From NCBI RefSeq assembly GCF_004402405.1, contig NZ_SOFE01000002.1:1-64000 (forward strand): DNA of 64,000 nucleotides. Direction: 5' to 3'. Of the stretch, positions 34,740-43,939 are shown piece after piece. This DNA is from Cryobacterium levicorallinum. Lineage in GTDB: Bacteria; Actinomycetota; Actinomycetes; Actinomycetales; Microbacteriaceae. The notes under the pieces were generated by a model that had not been told where the DNA came from, searched no databases, and was given only the letters and a program-made list of their open reading frames with translations. Each line of letters begins with the position of its first letter. The first letter of the stretch is position 1. Both the position numbers and the translations under genes were made by a program.

Positions 34740-35840
34740 ATGGCGCTCTTCACCAATGCACCGGCACCTCGACGTGCCGGACGCTCTGGCCCGTCCCTCG
34801 GTTGGACGGCACTGCTGATCGCCCTCGTCGCCGGAGTGATTCTCGGCATCATGCCGGCGCCCTATGTCATCGAGAAGCCGGGTCCGGTGTTCAACACCCT
34901 CGGCACCGCCACCTACGACGACGTCGAAACCGCTCTCATCACCATCCCCGACGAGACCGTCTACCCGACCGGCGGCACCCTCGATCTGCTCACCGTGTCG
35001 CTCTTCGGCAACCGGGAAGACCGGCCGAGCTGGCTCGCCGTGGCCGGTGCCTGGCTCGACCCGAGCGAGGCCGTCCTCCCCATTGACCAGGTTTTTCCCG
35101 ATAATGTCAGCACCGAGCAGCGCGACGCTCGCAGCAGCGCCGACATGATTAATTCCCAACAGGATGCCATCGCCGCCGCACTCACTCATCTCGGCTACGA
35201 CTACCCCACGACGGTGTCGGTGGTGAGCCTGCCCGACGGTTCTCCGGCCGCGGGCGTGATCGAGCCCGACGATGAAGTGACCGCCGTGAACGGTACCGCG
35301 GTGGCCAATGTCGCCGAACTGCGCGCGGCTTTGCAGGACAACGGTGCCGAGACCGCGGCGAGCGTCGACATTGTGCGGGGCGGCCTCGCCCGGACCGTCG
35401 AGGTCACCCCGATCGACAACGACGGCACGATCGTGGCCGGTGTCAACGTGTCGGTCGCCTACGAATTTCCGTTCGAGGTGCAGATCCAGCTCGACAAGGT
35501 CGGCGGCCCGAGCGCCGGCATGATGTTCGCCCTCGGAATCATCGACAAGCTCACTCCCGGCGAGCTGCAGGGCGGCGAGAACGTGGCCGGCACCGGAACC
35601 ATCGACCAATCCGGCGCAATCGGCCCGATCGGCGGCATCCAGCAGAAGCTCTATGGCGCGCTCGAGAGCGGCGCGACCTGGTTTCTCGCCCCCGCCGAGA
35701 ATTGCGGCGAGGTAACCGGAAATATCCCCGACGGCCTGACAGTGTTCTCGGTCGCCACCCTCGACGAAGCGCTCGACGCGCTCGACGCGATCAAGACCGG
35801 TGCCGACACGAGCGACCTGCCGAGCTGCCCGGCCAGTTGA
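34740..35840 (+). CDS. PDZ-domain, Lon-like Ser-Lys protease, membrane-anchored (Rv3194c-like)
   Basis: A 366-residue protein. One N-terminal membrane anchor (WTALLIALVAGVILGIMPAPYVI) is followed by an extracytoplasmic region. The PDZ domain spans about 150-230 (SPAAGVIEPDDEVTAVNGT). The C-terminal Lon protease fold has the nucleophile in GGPSAGMMFALGI and the catalytic Lys in IGGIQQKLYGA. It ends DLPSCPAS with two cysteines (NCGEV and PSC) that may pair. The ATG at 34740 follows AAAGGACC; an upstream in-frame start at 34671 is not needed. A TAGGCT box at about 34663 could serve as -10. Substrates are unknown. UPF0182 follows on the same strand. Confidence 0.9.
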   Translation: MALFTNAPAPRRAGRSGPSLGWTALLIALVAGVILGIMPAPYVIEKPGPVFNTLGTATYDDVETALITIPDETVYPTGGTLDLLTVSLFGNREDRPSWLAVAGAWLDPSEAVLPIDQVFPDNVSTEQRDARSSADMINSQQDAIAAALTHLGYDYPTTVSVVSLPDGSPAAGVIEPDDEVTAVNGTAVANVAELRAALQDNGAETAASVDIVRGGLARTVEVTPIDNDGTIVAGVNVSVAYEFPFEVQIQLDKVGGPSAGMMFALGIIDKLTPGELQGGENVAGTGTIDQSGAIGPIGGIQQKLYGALESGATWFLAPAENCGEVTGNIPDGLTVFSVATLDEALDALDAIKTGADTSDLPSCPAS

Positions 35841-35863
35841 CCCGTGGCGAACGAGCAGTAGTG

Positions 35864-35893
35864 ATGACTCTCTCAGGGCCGCCAAAGTATGAT
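35864..35893 (+). promoter_or_regulatory. Candidate promoter of the UPF0182 gene
   Basis: ATGACT (35864-35869) and TATGAT (35888-35893) are separated by 18 nt and lie about 70 nt before the GTG start at 35963. A TGATC/GATCA dyad lies just downstream (35906-35926). Confidence 0.4.
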
Positions 35894-35962
35894 GGTGGCA
35901 GACCCTGATCCTGCAGCAAATGATCACCCTGTATCTAATAACTGAGCGCAAGAGGCCAATTC

Positions 35963-38896
35963 GTGACTTCATCATCAGCCGACAACGTCCCACGGCGCAG
36001 CCGAGCCCCGCTAGCAATTACCGCAGCCATTATCGCAGGGTTGGTGATCCTGTTCTTTATATTCGCCGGACTGTATACCGATGTGCTGTGGTTCGACCAG
36101 CTGGGGTTCGTCAACGTTCTGACCACCCAGTGGATCGCCGGCACCGTGCTGTTTTTGATCGGCTTCGTGACGATGGCCGTTCCGGTCTGGGTGAGTATTC
36201 AGCTGGCCTACCGTCTGCGCCCGGTCTACGCGAAGCTCAACTCGCAGCTTGATCGCTATCAGCAGGTCATCGAGCCGCTGCGTCGCCTCGCGATGTATGG
36301 CATCCCGGCCCTCCTCGGGCTGTTTGCCGGTGTGGCCGCTGCCACCCGCTGGCAGACCGTGCTCATGTGGCTCAACCGCACCGAAACCGGGCGGGTTGAC
36401 CCGCAGTTCAACTTCGACATCTCCTTCTATCTGATGGACCTGCCGTTCTACCAGGCCGTGCTCGCCTTCGCATCCGCTGTTGTGCTGATTTCGGCGCTCG
36501 TCTCGGTCGCGACCAGCTACCTGTACGGATCCATTCGGGTGTCCGGGCGTGAAGTGCTCATCTCCAAGGCCGCGCGCGTGCAGATCGCCATCACCGCAGC
36601 CCTCTATCTGCTGCTGCAGGCCGTGAGTATCTGGTTCGACCAGTACTCTACCCTGACCAACAACAACGCCCTGATCACCGGTGCCGGCTATACCGACGTC
36701 AACGCCACCATCCCCGGCCGCGCGATCCTTGCCGGCATTGCCGCCGTCGTCGCCCTGCTCTTCATCCTGACGGCCATCATCGGTCGCTGGCGTCTGCCGG
36801 TCATCGGCACCGCGCTGCTTATCGTGTCGAGCCTGCTCATCGGTTCGCTGTACCCGTGGGTCGTGGAGCGCTTCCAGGTGGAGCCGAGCGCAAAGGCACT
36901 CGAGGCCGAATATATCGAACGCAATATCGACCTCACCCGGGATGCCTACGGCGTCGCGGACATCGAGGAAATTGCCTACGACGCGAAGACCACCGCCGAG
37001 CCGGGCGCGCTGCGCGCCGACGCCGCGACCACTGCCAACATTCGTATTCTCGACCCGGCCCTGGTCAGTGACTCCTTCGGCCAGCTTGAGCAGTTCCGCC
37101 AGTACTACCAGTTCCCGGACAACCTCGACGTTGACCGCTACGTGATCGACGGTACTTCGCAGGACACCGTCGTCGCCGTGCGTGACCTGAATATCGACGG
37201 CTTGAACACCGGTAACACCTGGGTCAACTCGAAGACCGTTTATACCCACGGCTATGGCATGGTCGCCGCGTACGGCAACCAGCGCTCTGTCGACGGCCAG
37301 CCGGTGTTCCTGGAATCCGGCATTCCCACCAGCGGTGCGCTCGGCAAGTTCGAACCGCGCATTTACTTTGGTGAGACCTCGCCCGAATACTCCATCGTCG
37401 GTGACGAAGAGGGCGCCAACCCGATCGAGCTCGACTATCCGTCGGGTGAAGAGGGTGCTGGCCAGACCTACACGACGTTCTCCGGAGACGGCGGACCGAA
37501 ACTGGACAATGCGTTCAAAAAGCTGATCTACGCGCTGAAGTTCCAGTCGGAGCAGATCTTCCTCGCCGCCTCGGTCAACGACAAGTCGGAGATTCTCTAC
37601 GACCGTGACCCGGTCACCCGCGTGCAGAAGGTCGCGCCGTACCTGACGCTCGACTCCGACGCCTACCCCTCGGTCGTTGACGGTCGGGTTATGTGGATTG
37701 TTGACGGCTACACCACCTCGGCGGATTACCCCTATTCCACCCCGGTGAGCCTCAGTGAGGCCATCGCCGACACGCAGACACCGGCCCAGCCGTATGCGCT
37801 GGACAGCATCAACTACATGCGCAACTCGGTCAAGGCCACCGTCGACGCCTACAGCGGCGAGGTCACCCTCTACGCCTGGGACGACGAGGAGCCGCTGCTG
37901 CAGACCTGGCAGAAGATCTTCCCGTCGTCGCTCAAGCCGATGAGCGAGATGAGTGGCGACCTGATGAGCCACGTGCGCTACCCGGCCGATCTGTTCAAGG
38001 TGCAGCGTTCCATTCTTGGTCAGTACCACGTGACCGACCCCGGTTCGTTCTACTCGAAGGACGACGCCTGGATCTCGCCCAACGACCCTGACTCGCCGGC
38101 GACCAACCCGACGCTGCAGCCGCCGTACTACCTCACCATGCAGGTACCCGGCTCGGACCAGCCGTCGTTCTCGCTGTACTCCACTTTCCAGCCGGAAGCG
38201 ACGGGTGAATCCAGCCGTAACGTGCTCTACGGTTACCTCGCTGTAGACGCAGACGCCGGATCGGTAGACGGCGTCAGAGCGGATGGCTATGGCCAGCTGA
38301 GGCTGCTCAACCTGCCCAAGGACGGCACGGTACCTGGCCCCGGTCAGGTGCAGAACGTGTTCAACGCCGACCCGACAGTGTCGACCGAGCTCAACCTGCT
38401 GCGTCAGGGCTCGTCGACCGTGCTGAACGGTAACCTGCTGACCCTTCCGGTTGGTGGCGGACTGCTCTACGTGCAGCCGGTTTACGTGCAGTCCACGGGC
38501 GAGACCAGCTATCCGCTGCTGCAGAAGGTGCTTGTGGCTTTCGGTGACCAGATCGCGTTCGAGGACACCCTCGACGGCGCCCTCGATGTGCTGTTCGGCG
38601 GTGACTCTGGTGCCACCGCTGGTGATACCGACGTGCCCGAAGATGCCACCACGAATAACGGTGCCTCCACCGACCCGAGCACCGACGGTTCGACCGGCGG
38701 CAGCACCGACGTACCGACCGGGTCGACCGGCGATGCCACAACGGATGCCGAGCTGAAGTCGCTGCTCGCCGTCGCCAAGACGGCGCTGGCAGAAAAGGCG
38801 GCCGCACTCGCCGCCGGTAACTTCGCCGACTATGGCACCGCCGACGCGAAGCTCGAAGACACGATCGCGAGCATGCTCGCCCTGCTCGGCGAGTAG
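35963..38896 (+). CDS. UPF0182 family large membrane protein (Rv3193c-like)
   Basis: A 977-residue protein. Seven N-terminal membrane helices lie within residues 1-310 (for example ITAAIIAGLVILFFIFAGLY, WIAGTVLFLIGFVTMAVPVWV, LLFILTAIIGRW). A large extracytoplasmic domain follows with family signatures (YIERNIDLTRDAYG, RILDPALVSDSFGQLEQFRQYY, THGYGMVAAYGN, HVRYPADLFKVQRSIL). Near residues 875-925 is an Asp/Thr/Gly/Ser-rich linker (DPSTDGSTGGSTDVPTGST), followed by an Ala-rich helix. The biochemical role is unknown. GTG start with AGAGG upstream. It is closed by a strong hairpin. The antisense strand stays open for more than 1000 codons, which is a composition effect. Confidence 0.93.
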   Translation: MTSSSADNVPRRSRAPLAITAAIIAGLVILFFIFAGLYTDVLWFDQLGFVNVLTTQWIAGTVLFLIGFVTMAVPVWVSIQLAYRLRPVYAKLNSQLDRYQQVIEPLRRLAMYGIPALLGLFAGVAAATRWQTVLMWLNRTETGRVDPQFNFDISFYLMDLPFYQAVLAFASAVVLISALVSVATSYLYGSIRVSGREVLISKAARVQIAITAALYLLLQAVSIWFDQYSTLTNNNALITGAGYTDVNATIPGRAILAGIAAVVALLFILTAIIGRWRLPVIGTALLIVSSLLIGSLYPWVVERFQVEPSAKALEAEYIERNIDLTRDAYGVADIEEIAYDAKTTAEPGALRADAATTANIRILDPALVSDSFGQLEQFRQYYQFPDNLDVDRYVIDGTSQDTVVAVRDLNIDGLNTGNTWVNSKTVYTHGYGMVAAYGNQRSVDGQPVFLESGIPTSGALGKFEPRIYFGETSPEYSIVGDEEGANPIELDYPSGEEGAGQTYTTFSGDGGPKLDNAFKKLIYALKFQSEQIFLAASVNDKSEILYDRDPVTRVQKVAPYLTLDSDAYPSVVDGRVMWIVDGYTTSADYPYSTPVSLSEAIADTQTPAQPYALDSINYMRNSVKATVDAYSGEVTLYAWDDEEPLLQTWQKIFPSSLKPMSEMSGDLMSHVRYPADLFKVQRSILGQYHVTDPGSFYSKDDAWISPNDPDSPATNPTLQPPYYLTMQVPGSDQPSFSLYSTFQPEATGESSRNVLYGYLAVDADAGSVDGVRADGYGQLRLLNLPKDGTVPGPGQVQNVFNADPTVSTELNLLRQGSSTVLNGNLLTLPVGGGLLYVQPVYVQSTGETSYPLLQKVLVAFGDQIAFEDTLDGALDVLFGGDSGATAGDTDVPEDATTNNGASTDPSTDGSTGGSTDVPTGSTGDATTDAELKSLLAVAKTALAEKAAALAAGNFADYGTADAKLEDTIASMLALLGE

Positions 38897-38909
38897 CCAG
38901 ACCGCACCA

Positions 38910-38957
38910 CACAGGCCGCAAGCCTTCACTCTCTCGGGTGGGGGCTTGCGGCCTGTG
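38910..38957 (+). terminator. Terminator hairpin after the UPF0182 gene
   Basis: A perfect 15-bp inverted repeat, CACAGGCCGCAAGCC (38910-38924) with GGCTTGCGGCCTGTG (38943-38957), with an 18-nt loop. No T tract follows. Confidence 0.7.
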
Positions 38958-39221
38958 GTATTGGAGGGCAGAGTGCGCCCGCCAGACGTGGGCGGGCGAT
39001 GTGAGAAGTCGAAGATTCGGCCGGTCTTGACAACGGCGCCCTTCCACTCTCCGAGGCTGCCGAAACCGCCACAGTCACGAAACTTACCAATCTCGACAAC
39101 GCCACCATTCCGTCGGTCGTCTCTCGACAGGCTCGACAACCGGGTCGAGGCCGCCATAGCCCTGCGCTGGCTGTCTGCTCAGCCCAGCCATCCCGTTGGC
39201 CGCGCACGCGACCGCGCGGGC
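38958..39221. other. Intergenic region between convergent UPF0182 and HNH genes
   Basis: 264 bp with no supported gene. It holds a second hairpin (CGCCCGCC at 38976-38983 with GGCGGGCG at 38991-38998) and one copy of the dispersed TCTCGACAGGCTCGA repeat. The remainder looks like degenerated GC-rich sequence. Confidence 0.6.
39122..39136. repeat. Dispersed repeat TCTCGACAGGCTCGA, copy 1
   Basis: An intergenic copy identical to the one at 41779-41793, with one mismatch to the copy inside nadB (53774-53788). Confidence 0.6.
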
Positions 39222-41063
39222 CTACTTTTCCCAGTTGGGTTTCTCGGCCGGGGTGGCGGCACGGTTTTGTCCGGCGGGGCGCCAGGTTTGAGTGGGGTCG
39301 AAGATGAGGGGTCCGCGAACCCAGGGGCGGCCGTCTCTCATGTCAATGTCCCAGCCGGAGGTCTCGATGCTCGCATGCCCGGCGTTACAGATCAGTACGG
39401 CGTTGTCGATGTTGGTGAGGCCGCCCTTGCGCCAGGGCACGACGTGATGCGCTTGGGTTAGCTGCGGTGGCACGGTGCAGCCGGGGATGACGCAGCCGCC
39501 GTCGCGGGCGGCCAATGCGCGGCGCTGACTAGCGGTAAAGAACCGGTTGCTGTCGCCGAGGTGCAAAACCTGACCCTGGTGGCCGAACAACACGGGCTGA
39601 TACCCGCCGGCGCAGAGCAGCTCATCGACTTGTTTCACGGTGAGGGGTCCGTCGATGCCGTCGATCCAGCCGGCGCCGCGGCCGGCGAGGAGGTCGTTGA
39701 TAGTGATGTGCACGAGTACCGTCGGTGCCGCGCCGCCCATCGTTGGGGTGCCCGGCTGCCGGGCGGCCGCTTCGAACACCGCGCGGAGGATCCCGGCCTG
39801 CTTCTCACTGATCGAGCGGGTATCGGCGGGTTCCTGCGGGCAGGGGCTGAGGGCCTGGCCCGCGTTTGCTCCGGTCCGCTCGTCGTAGCCCTGGTCGTAG
39901 CCCTGGGCACGGCCGATCGGGCCGTTCTCGTCGTCGGCCTGCCCGTGCTGGCCGCCGGTCTGCTCGCCGCTTTCGCAGTGCTCGACCGGGACATCGTTCG
40001 AGGCCTGCGCGCTACGGCCATCGTTGGCGCCAATCGTGAGGACGTCACTGGCGCTGCTATCAGTGCTGGTGCTTGCTTTGCTGTCATTACCGTCGCTGTC
40101 CGTGATGCCGTCGGTTTCATCGTTGTGCGTGCTGTCCGCATCGGATAGTTCGCACGGTTCGGTCTCGTGGAAGGCGACCGTGGCTCGGGGAACCGCGCCG
40201 GGAACGGGGTTTACGGCAGCGGAGGAGAGGTAGGCGTCGAAGACGGTGCCGATGATGGCCCGGTCGAGGGTGGTCAGCCAGCCGTTCAGGCTGTAGCCGC
40301 CGTTATTCAGTCCACCGAAGGCGAACCAGCTGCGCCGTTCCGCCGTGGCCTCACCCGGAGCGCACCCGTCGGGCGCGAGGCGCGCCTGCCACGCGATGCC
40401 CTGCTGCCGGAGTAACTCCGGCGCAAATGCGATACCGGCACCGGGCAGCCCCTCGGTCTCCGGGGTAATGGCGCCGGACGCGCTCGCTACCAGGGAGCGC
40501 TCGACGCGGTCGAGGTCGTCCACCAGCACCGAGGCGCGCAGGCCGTCGAGCACGGACACGATGACGCGGGCTTGCTCCACTCCGAGCTCCCCGCCCTGCA
40601 ACGCCTCACCCACCACGGGGTAGGTCGGTGCGAGGGGCCGGCCGAGCAGCATCCGCTCGCCGGCATTCTTGCCGAGCGACGCGCGCTGCCGCACCTCACT
40701 GCGCGACAACCGCGCCAGGGTGGACACCAGCATGAGGCCGCTGCGGCAGCCGAGCCGGCGGGCCAGAGACACCGCGCCAGCCGCTTCTATCTCGGTCTGA
40801 TCGGCCGTCTTTGCCGCAGCAGTCTTAGCAACGGACGCATCAAGGTATTCGGAGCGGCGCAGCACATCCGTCGTGGACAGCACCCGGGCACCATCAACAA
40901 CCCGGCCGACGCTCTCGAGGGCGAGCAATATGCTCAAGGATTCTTCATCTCCCAGCGACCCAAACGACACCGAACCCAACGCTTTCAGGAGAATCTCCCG
41001 AGCCTGCCCGACCGCCACAATGACAGCATTCGAACTGGCCTCACCGGTGTTTTCCATGAACAT
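39222..41063 (-). CDS. DUF222 / HNH endonuclease domain protein (13E12-type family)
   Basis: A 613-residue protein (start at 41063; the ATG at 41072 is possible). AAGGAGG lies 11 nt before the chosen ATG and only 2 nt before the earlier one. The DUF222 domain covers about 20-310 (VGRVVDGARVLSTTDVLRRS, ARRLGCRSG, LVSTLARLSRSEVRQRASLG). A long acidic Ser/Thr/Asp-rich linker (about 320-430) follows, then a C-terminal HNH module, GGCVIPGCTVPPQLTQAHHVVPW and NIDNAVLICNAGH. The latter holds the CxxC zinc site and the catalytic HH-N-H residues. These proteins occur in many copies in actinobacterial genomes; whether they act as host nucleases or are mobile-element relics is unknown. Confidence 0.88.
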   Translation of the reverse strand: MFMENTGEASSNAVIVAVGQAREILLKALGSVSFGSLGDEESLSILLALESVGRVVDGARVLSTTDVLRRSEYLDASVAKTAAAKTADQTEIEAAGAVSLARRLGCRSGLMLVSTLARLSRSEVRQRASLGKNAGERMLLGRPLAPTYPVVGEALQGGELGVEQARVIVSVLDGLRASVLVDDLDRVERSLVASASGAITPETEGLPGAGIAFAPELLRQQGIAWQARLAPDGCAPGEATAERRSWFAFGGLNNGGYSLNGWLTTLDRAIIGTVFDAYLSSAAVNPVPGAVPRATVAFHETEPCELSDADSTHNDETDGITDSDGNDSKASTSTDSSASDVLTIGANDGRSAQASNDVPVEHCESGEQTGGQHGQADDENGPIGRAQGYDQGYDERTGANAGQALSPCPQEPADTRSISEKQAGILRAVFEAAARQPGTPTMGGAAPTVLVHITINDLLAGRGAGWIDGIDGPLTVKQVDELLCAGGYQPVLFGHQGQVLHLGDSNRFFTASQRRALAARDGGCVIPGCTVPPQLTQAHHVVPWRKGGLTNIDNAVLICNAGHASIETSGWDIDMRDGRPWVRGPLIFDPTQTWRPAGQNRAATPAEKPNWEK

Positions 41064-41088
41064 GGGCGCCATTGCCTCCTTCGCAACG

Positions 41089-41094
41089 ATTCTA
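41089..41094 (-). promoter_or_regulatory. -10 box of the DUF222/HNH gene
   Basis: TAGAAT on the minus strand would start transcription near 41082, giving a leader of about 19 nt that holds AAGGAGG. No convincing -35. Confidence 0.4.
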
Positions 41095-41584
41095 CTCCGA
41101 ATCGAACACAAAAGCGAGCGCAACTCATTTTTGATTTGTGCGGAGAAATTTCAAACTCCAGAGGTCTGATCCGCAGTTCTACGTGATTCACCTTTGAATG
41201 AGCGGGAGTTCACTGGCGGCCATCATCTGAGGCGGATGGTCAAGTTGATAGTAAATCGAATATATAAATGAAACTTTTACACTGTTTGTTTATTTGGCCA
41301 ACACCGTGGAGTAATGCATTCCACGCCACACTTCGGGAGCGCTGAGACGCCCGGAAGCGGTGCACTGGGAACGCTGCGGATCCGTGGCGTGCAGCGGCAA
41401 GGTGGAAGGCCGTGGATCTTCCCGTGAATCGATTCCGACTTCACCGGGTTAGAGCAGCTGTCCATACCTGAATACCTGTTGGTACGGAGAATGGCGATCC
41501 CTTGCGGCTGTCCTGCTTGATGGTGTTTGATGCCAGTAGAGGAAACCATTTTCGGTGCCCAATTGGCAATATCGCCACAAGTGG
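41095..41584. other. Gene-poor, lower-GC region before tRNA-fMet
   Basis: About 490 bp without a supported gene. The stretch around 41220-41290 is clearly AT-rich (GAATATATAAATGAAAC and TGTTTGTTTATTTGG). A 90-codon minus-strand frame (41277-41549) has no ribosome site and an odd composition. No terminal inverted repeats or transposase remnants were found. Confidence 0.5.
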
Positions 41585-41613
41585 TCGACCGAGCTTTCAG
41601 GGTGTGCTAAATT
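41585..41613 (+). promoter_or_regulatory. Promoter of tRNA-fMet
   Basis: TCGACC (41585-41590) and TAAATT (41608-41613) with 17-nt spacing; initiation is expected about 5 nt before the mature tRNA end. Confidence 0.5.
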
Positions 41614-41624
41614 TGAACTTGTAG

Positions 41625-41698
41625 CGCGGGGTGGAGCAGTTCGGTAGCTCGCTGGGCTCATAACCCAGAGGTCGTAGGTTCAAATCCTGCCCCCGCAA
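41625..41698 (+). tRNA. Initiator tRNA-fMet (CAT anticodon)
   Basis: A full cloverleaf can be drawn: acceptor CGCGGGG with CCCCGCA, D stem GAGC/GCTC, anticodon stem CTGGG/CCCAG around the loop CTCATAA, T stem GTAGG/CCTGC with loop TTCAAAT. Initiator hallmarks are the unpaired C1-A72 and three consecutive G-C pairs (GGG/CCC) next to the anticodon loop. The genome reads ACA after A72, so the 3' CCA is not fully encoded. It is a single tRNA unit with its own promoter and terminator. Confidence 0.97.
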
Positions 41699-41703
41699 CA
41701 GAT

Positions 41704-41736
41704 GCCCCCGGAACCCTTGGTTCCGGGGGCTTTTTT
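41704..41736 (+). terminator. Intrinsic terminator of tRNA-fMet
   Basis: GCCCCCGGAACC (41704-41715) pairs perfectly with GGTTCCGGGGGC (41719-41730), loop CTT, followed by six T. Confidence 0.95.
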
Positions 41737-41778
41737 GTACCTTCCGCCCGCTGGGCGCCTGACTTTTGCTGATCGAAG

Positions 41779-41793
41779 TCTCGACAGGCTCGA
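41779..41793. repeat. Dispersed repeat TCTCGACAGGCTCGA, copy 2
   Basis: An intergenic copy between the tRNA terminator and the ABC-importer operon. On the minus strand it would read IEPVETSI, the same motif that lies in frame in nadB. Confidence 0.6.
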
Positions 41794-41927
41794 TCCAGGT
41801 CTTGGCGAGATCACTTTTGGGCAAGATGAGAAGGTCGGGAGCGAATCGGGCGCGTGACTGCGATTTGGATCGCGTACGTCGATTTCACGCTGGACAGGCG
41901 ACAATTGATGCAACGAAGGTTGCAGAC

Positions 41928-42887
41928 ATGAAGAAGAACAGAAACTGGCTCGCCGCGCTCATCGTCATTTCCCTGGCGCTGGCAGGATGCACGGCCAATT
42001 CGGCAGACACGACGACCGCCGCATCCGCTGAGATTGTCATCGCCGTCGTCACGCACGGAACACCGGGGGACACCTTCTGGGATGTCGTCAAGAGCGGCGC
42101 GGAGCAGGCCGGCACCGACCTGGGGGTTACCGTCACGTACCAGGGCGATGGCGACCCGGTGAAGCAGAGCCAGCTGATCGCTGCAGCCATCGCCACGAAT
42201 CCGGATGGCCTCATCGTCTCGATGGCCAACCCCGACGGCGTTCGGAATGCGGTTGAAAAGGCGGTCGCCGCTGGAATCCCGGTGATCACCATCAACTCCG
42301 GCCTTGAGCAGTCCAAGGAATTCGGTGCCCAGACCCACATCGGTCAGAGTGAGTTTATCGCCGGCCAGGGCGCGGGCGAGCAGCTCGCCGAAGCTGGTGT
42401 CAGCAACGTCATCTGCGTCATTCACGAGGCCGGCAACACCGGGCTGGAAGAACGCTGCGATGGAGCAGCTGACACCCTCGGCGGCACGGTCACCAACGTT
42501 CAGGTTGACGTCGCGAACATCGCGGACGCTCAGAACACCATCAAGAGCAGCCTTCTGGCCGACTCGTCCATCGATGGCGTGCTCACCCTGAACCCGGGCA
42601 TCGCCGTCGCGGCCAGCCAGGCCATCGAGGAAGCCGCCAGCACGGCGCAACTGGCGACCTTTGACGTGTCTTCCGACGTCACCCAGTTGATACTCGACGA
42701 CAAGATCCTGTTCGCCGTCGACCAGCAGCCCTACTCCCAGGGCTACCTCCCGGTGACCTTCCTCACCCTGCAGGCTCGCAACGGCGATGTTGTCGGCGGC
42801 GGTCTGCCGGTCTACTCCGGCCCTGGCTTCGTCACGAAAGACAACGCCGATCAGGTCGCGAAGTTCGCGAAGAATGGAACGCGATGA
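41928..42887 (+). CDS. Sugar ABC transporter substrate-binding lipoprotein (ribose/fructose type)
   Basis: A 319-residue periplasmic-binding-protein-like lipoprotein: MKKNRNWLAALIVISLALAGC with lipobox LAGC. The mature part has the sugar-binding fold of Peripla_BP_4 (VVTHGTPGDTFWDVVKSGAEQAG, ATNPDGLIVSMANPDGVRNAVEKAVAAGIPVITINSG, DQQPYSQGYLPV). It would bind a simple sugar or polyol outside the membrane and deliver it to the permease encoded next. I chose the ATG at 41928 (GAAGG upstream) because the signal peptide begins there. It overlaps the permease gene by 4 nt. No transporter-specific substrate residue can be named by eye. Confidence 0.9.
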   Translation: MKKNRNWLAALIVISLALAGCTANSADTTTAASAEIVIAVVTHGTPGDTFWDVVKSGAEQAGTDLGVTVTYQGDGDPVKQSQLIAAAIATNPDGLIVSMANPDGVRNAVEKAVAAGIPVITINSGLEQSKEFGAQTHIGQSEFIAGQGAGEQLAEAGVSNVICVIHEAGNTGLEERCDGAADTLGGTVTNVQVDVANIADAQNTIKSSLLADSSIDGVLTLNPGIAVAASQAIEEAASTAQLATFDVSSDVTQLILDDKILFAVDQQPYSQGYLPVTFLTLQARNGDVVGGGLPVYSGPGFVTKDNADQVAKFAKNGTR

Positions 42888-43939
42888 CCCGTACCGCACC
42901 CGCGGTGACTGATGAACGGATGATCGATGAAAGGCTCAAGCCAGCCGGTCTCATCATCACGCTGCTGCGCCGACCCGAGGTCGGCGCAGCAGTGGCCGCC
43001 CTCGCGATCTTTATCTTCTTCTCGGTCTCGACGCAGGCGTTTCTGACGCCTGCCGGCGTGGCCACCTGGCTCTACTCGGCATCGCTGTTCGGCATCATGG
43101 CCGTCGCGGTTGCCCTGCTCATGATCGGCGGAGAGTTCGACCTCTCCGCCGGTGCCATGGTCGGTACGACCGGACTGATCGTTGGAATCGTCACGACCGA
43201 GTGGGGCGTCACTATCTGGCTCGCCCTCGTGATTGCCCTGGCGATTGCCCTGGCCATCGGTGCGGCGAACGCCTTCGTGGTGATGAAGACCGGGCTGCCG
43301 AGCTTCATCGTCACCCTCGCCACCTTCTTCATTCTGCAGGGAGTGAACCTCGCGGTCACCAAGATCATCACCGGCACGGTGTCGATTCAGGGCATGAGCG
43401 ACGTTCCCGGCTTCGATGCTGTCAAGGTGTTCTTCGGCTCCTCGTTCGCATTGTTCGGCATGGACGTGAAGATCTCCATCGTCTGGTGGATCGCGATAAC
43501 CGCTCTCGCCACCTGGATTCTGCTGCGTACTCGCTCCGGAAACTGGATCTTCGCGGTCGGTGGCCAGATCGAAAGCTCACGCCAGGTGGGCGTGCCGGTC
43601 ATGAAGGTCAAAATGGGCCTGTTCATGACCACCGCCGGTGCGGGCTGGCTCGTCGGAATGCTCCAGCTGTTCGACGTCTCGACGGTGCAGGCCACGACCG
43701 GAATCGGCCAGGAATTCATCTACATCATCTGCGCTGTGGTAGGCGGATGCCTGCTGACCGGCGGCTACGGATCGGCCATCGGTGCGGCCCTCGGCGCTCT
43801 CATCTACGGCATGACCCTGCAGGGCATCGTCTTCGCCCAGTGGGATAACAACTGGCTCAAGGCGTTCCTCGGTGGGATGCTGCTGCTGGCCGTGCTCGTC
43901 AACCTTTATGTACGCCGCCAGGCAGGAGTTCGCTCATGA
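42884..43939 (+). CDS. Sugar ABC transporter permease (RbsC/FrcC type)
   Basis: A 351-residue membrane permease of the BPD_transp_2 family with about 9-10 helices. Signatures: [20 protein letters not shown] (ligand-channel segment), [45 protein letters not shown] and [27 protein letters not shown]. It forms the membrane channel with the lipoprotein and ATPase encoded on either side. Start and stop overlap both neighbours by 4 nt (ATGA), so the operon is tightly coupled. Confidence 0.93.
   Translation: MTRTAPAVTDERMIDERLKPAGLIITLLRRPEVGAAVAALAIFIFFSVSTQAFLTPAGVATWLYSASLFGIMAVAVALLMIGGEFDLSAGAMVGTTGLIVGIVTTEWGVTIWLALVIALAIALAIGAANAFVVMKTGLPSFIVTLATFFILQGVNLAVTKIITGTVSIQGMSDVPGFDAVKVFFGSSFALFGMDVKISIVWWIAITALATWILLRTRSGNWIFAVGGQIESSRQVGVPVMKVKMGLFMTTAGAGWLVGMLQLFDVSTVQATTGIGQEFIYIICAVVGGCLLTGGYGSAIGAALGALIYGMTLQGIVFAQWDNNWLKAFLGGMLLLAVLVNLYVRRQAGVRS

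Noticed and set aside
36011..39157. Open reading frame of 1048 codons antisense to the UPF0182 gene
   Set aside because: It has no ribosome site, its translation is His/Arg/Gly/Val-rich without domains, and the sense strand encodes a clear UPF0182 protein. Long antisense frames are a side effect of GC-rich codon bias.
41277..41549. 90-codon minus-strand frame before tRNA-fMet
   Set aside because: No ribosome site or promoter, Cys/Pro-scattered composition, no recognisable family; kept only as part of the gene-poor region.
39222..41698. Integrative element inserted at tRNA-fMet
   Set aside because: No direct repeat of the tRNA 3' end, no integrase and no attachment-like duplication was found on the other side of the HNH gene.
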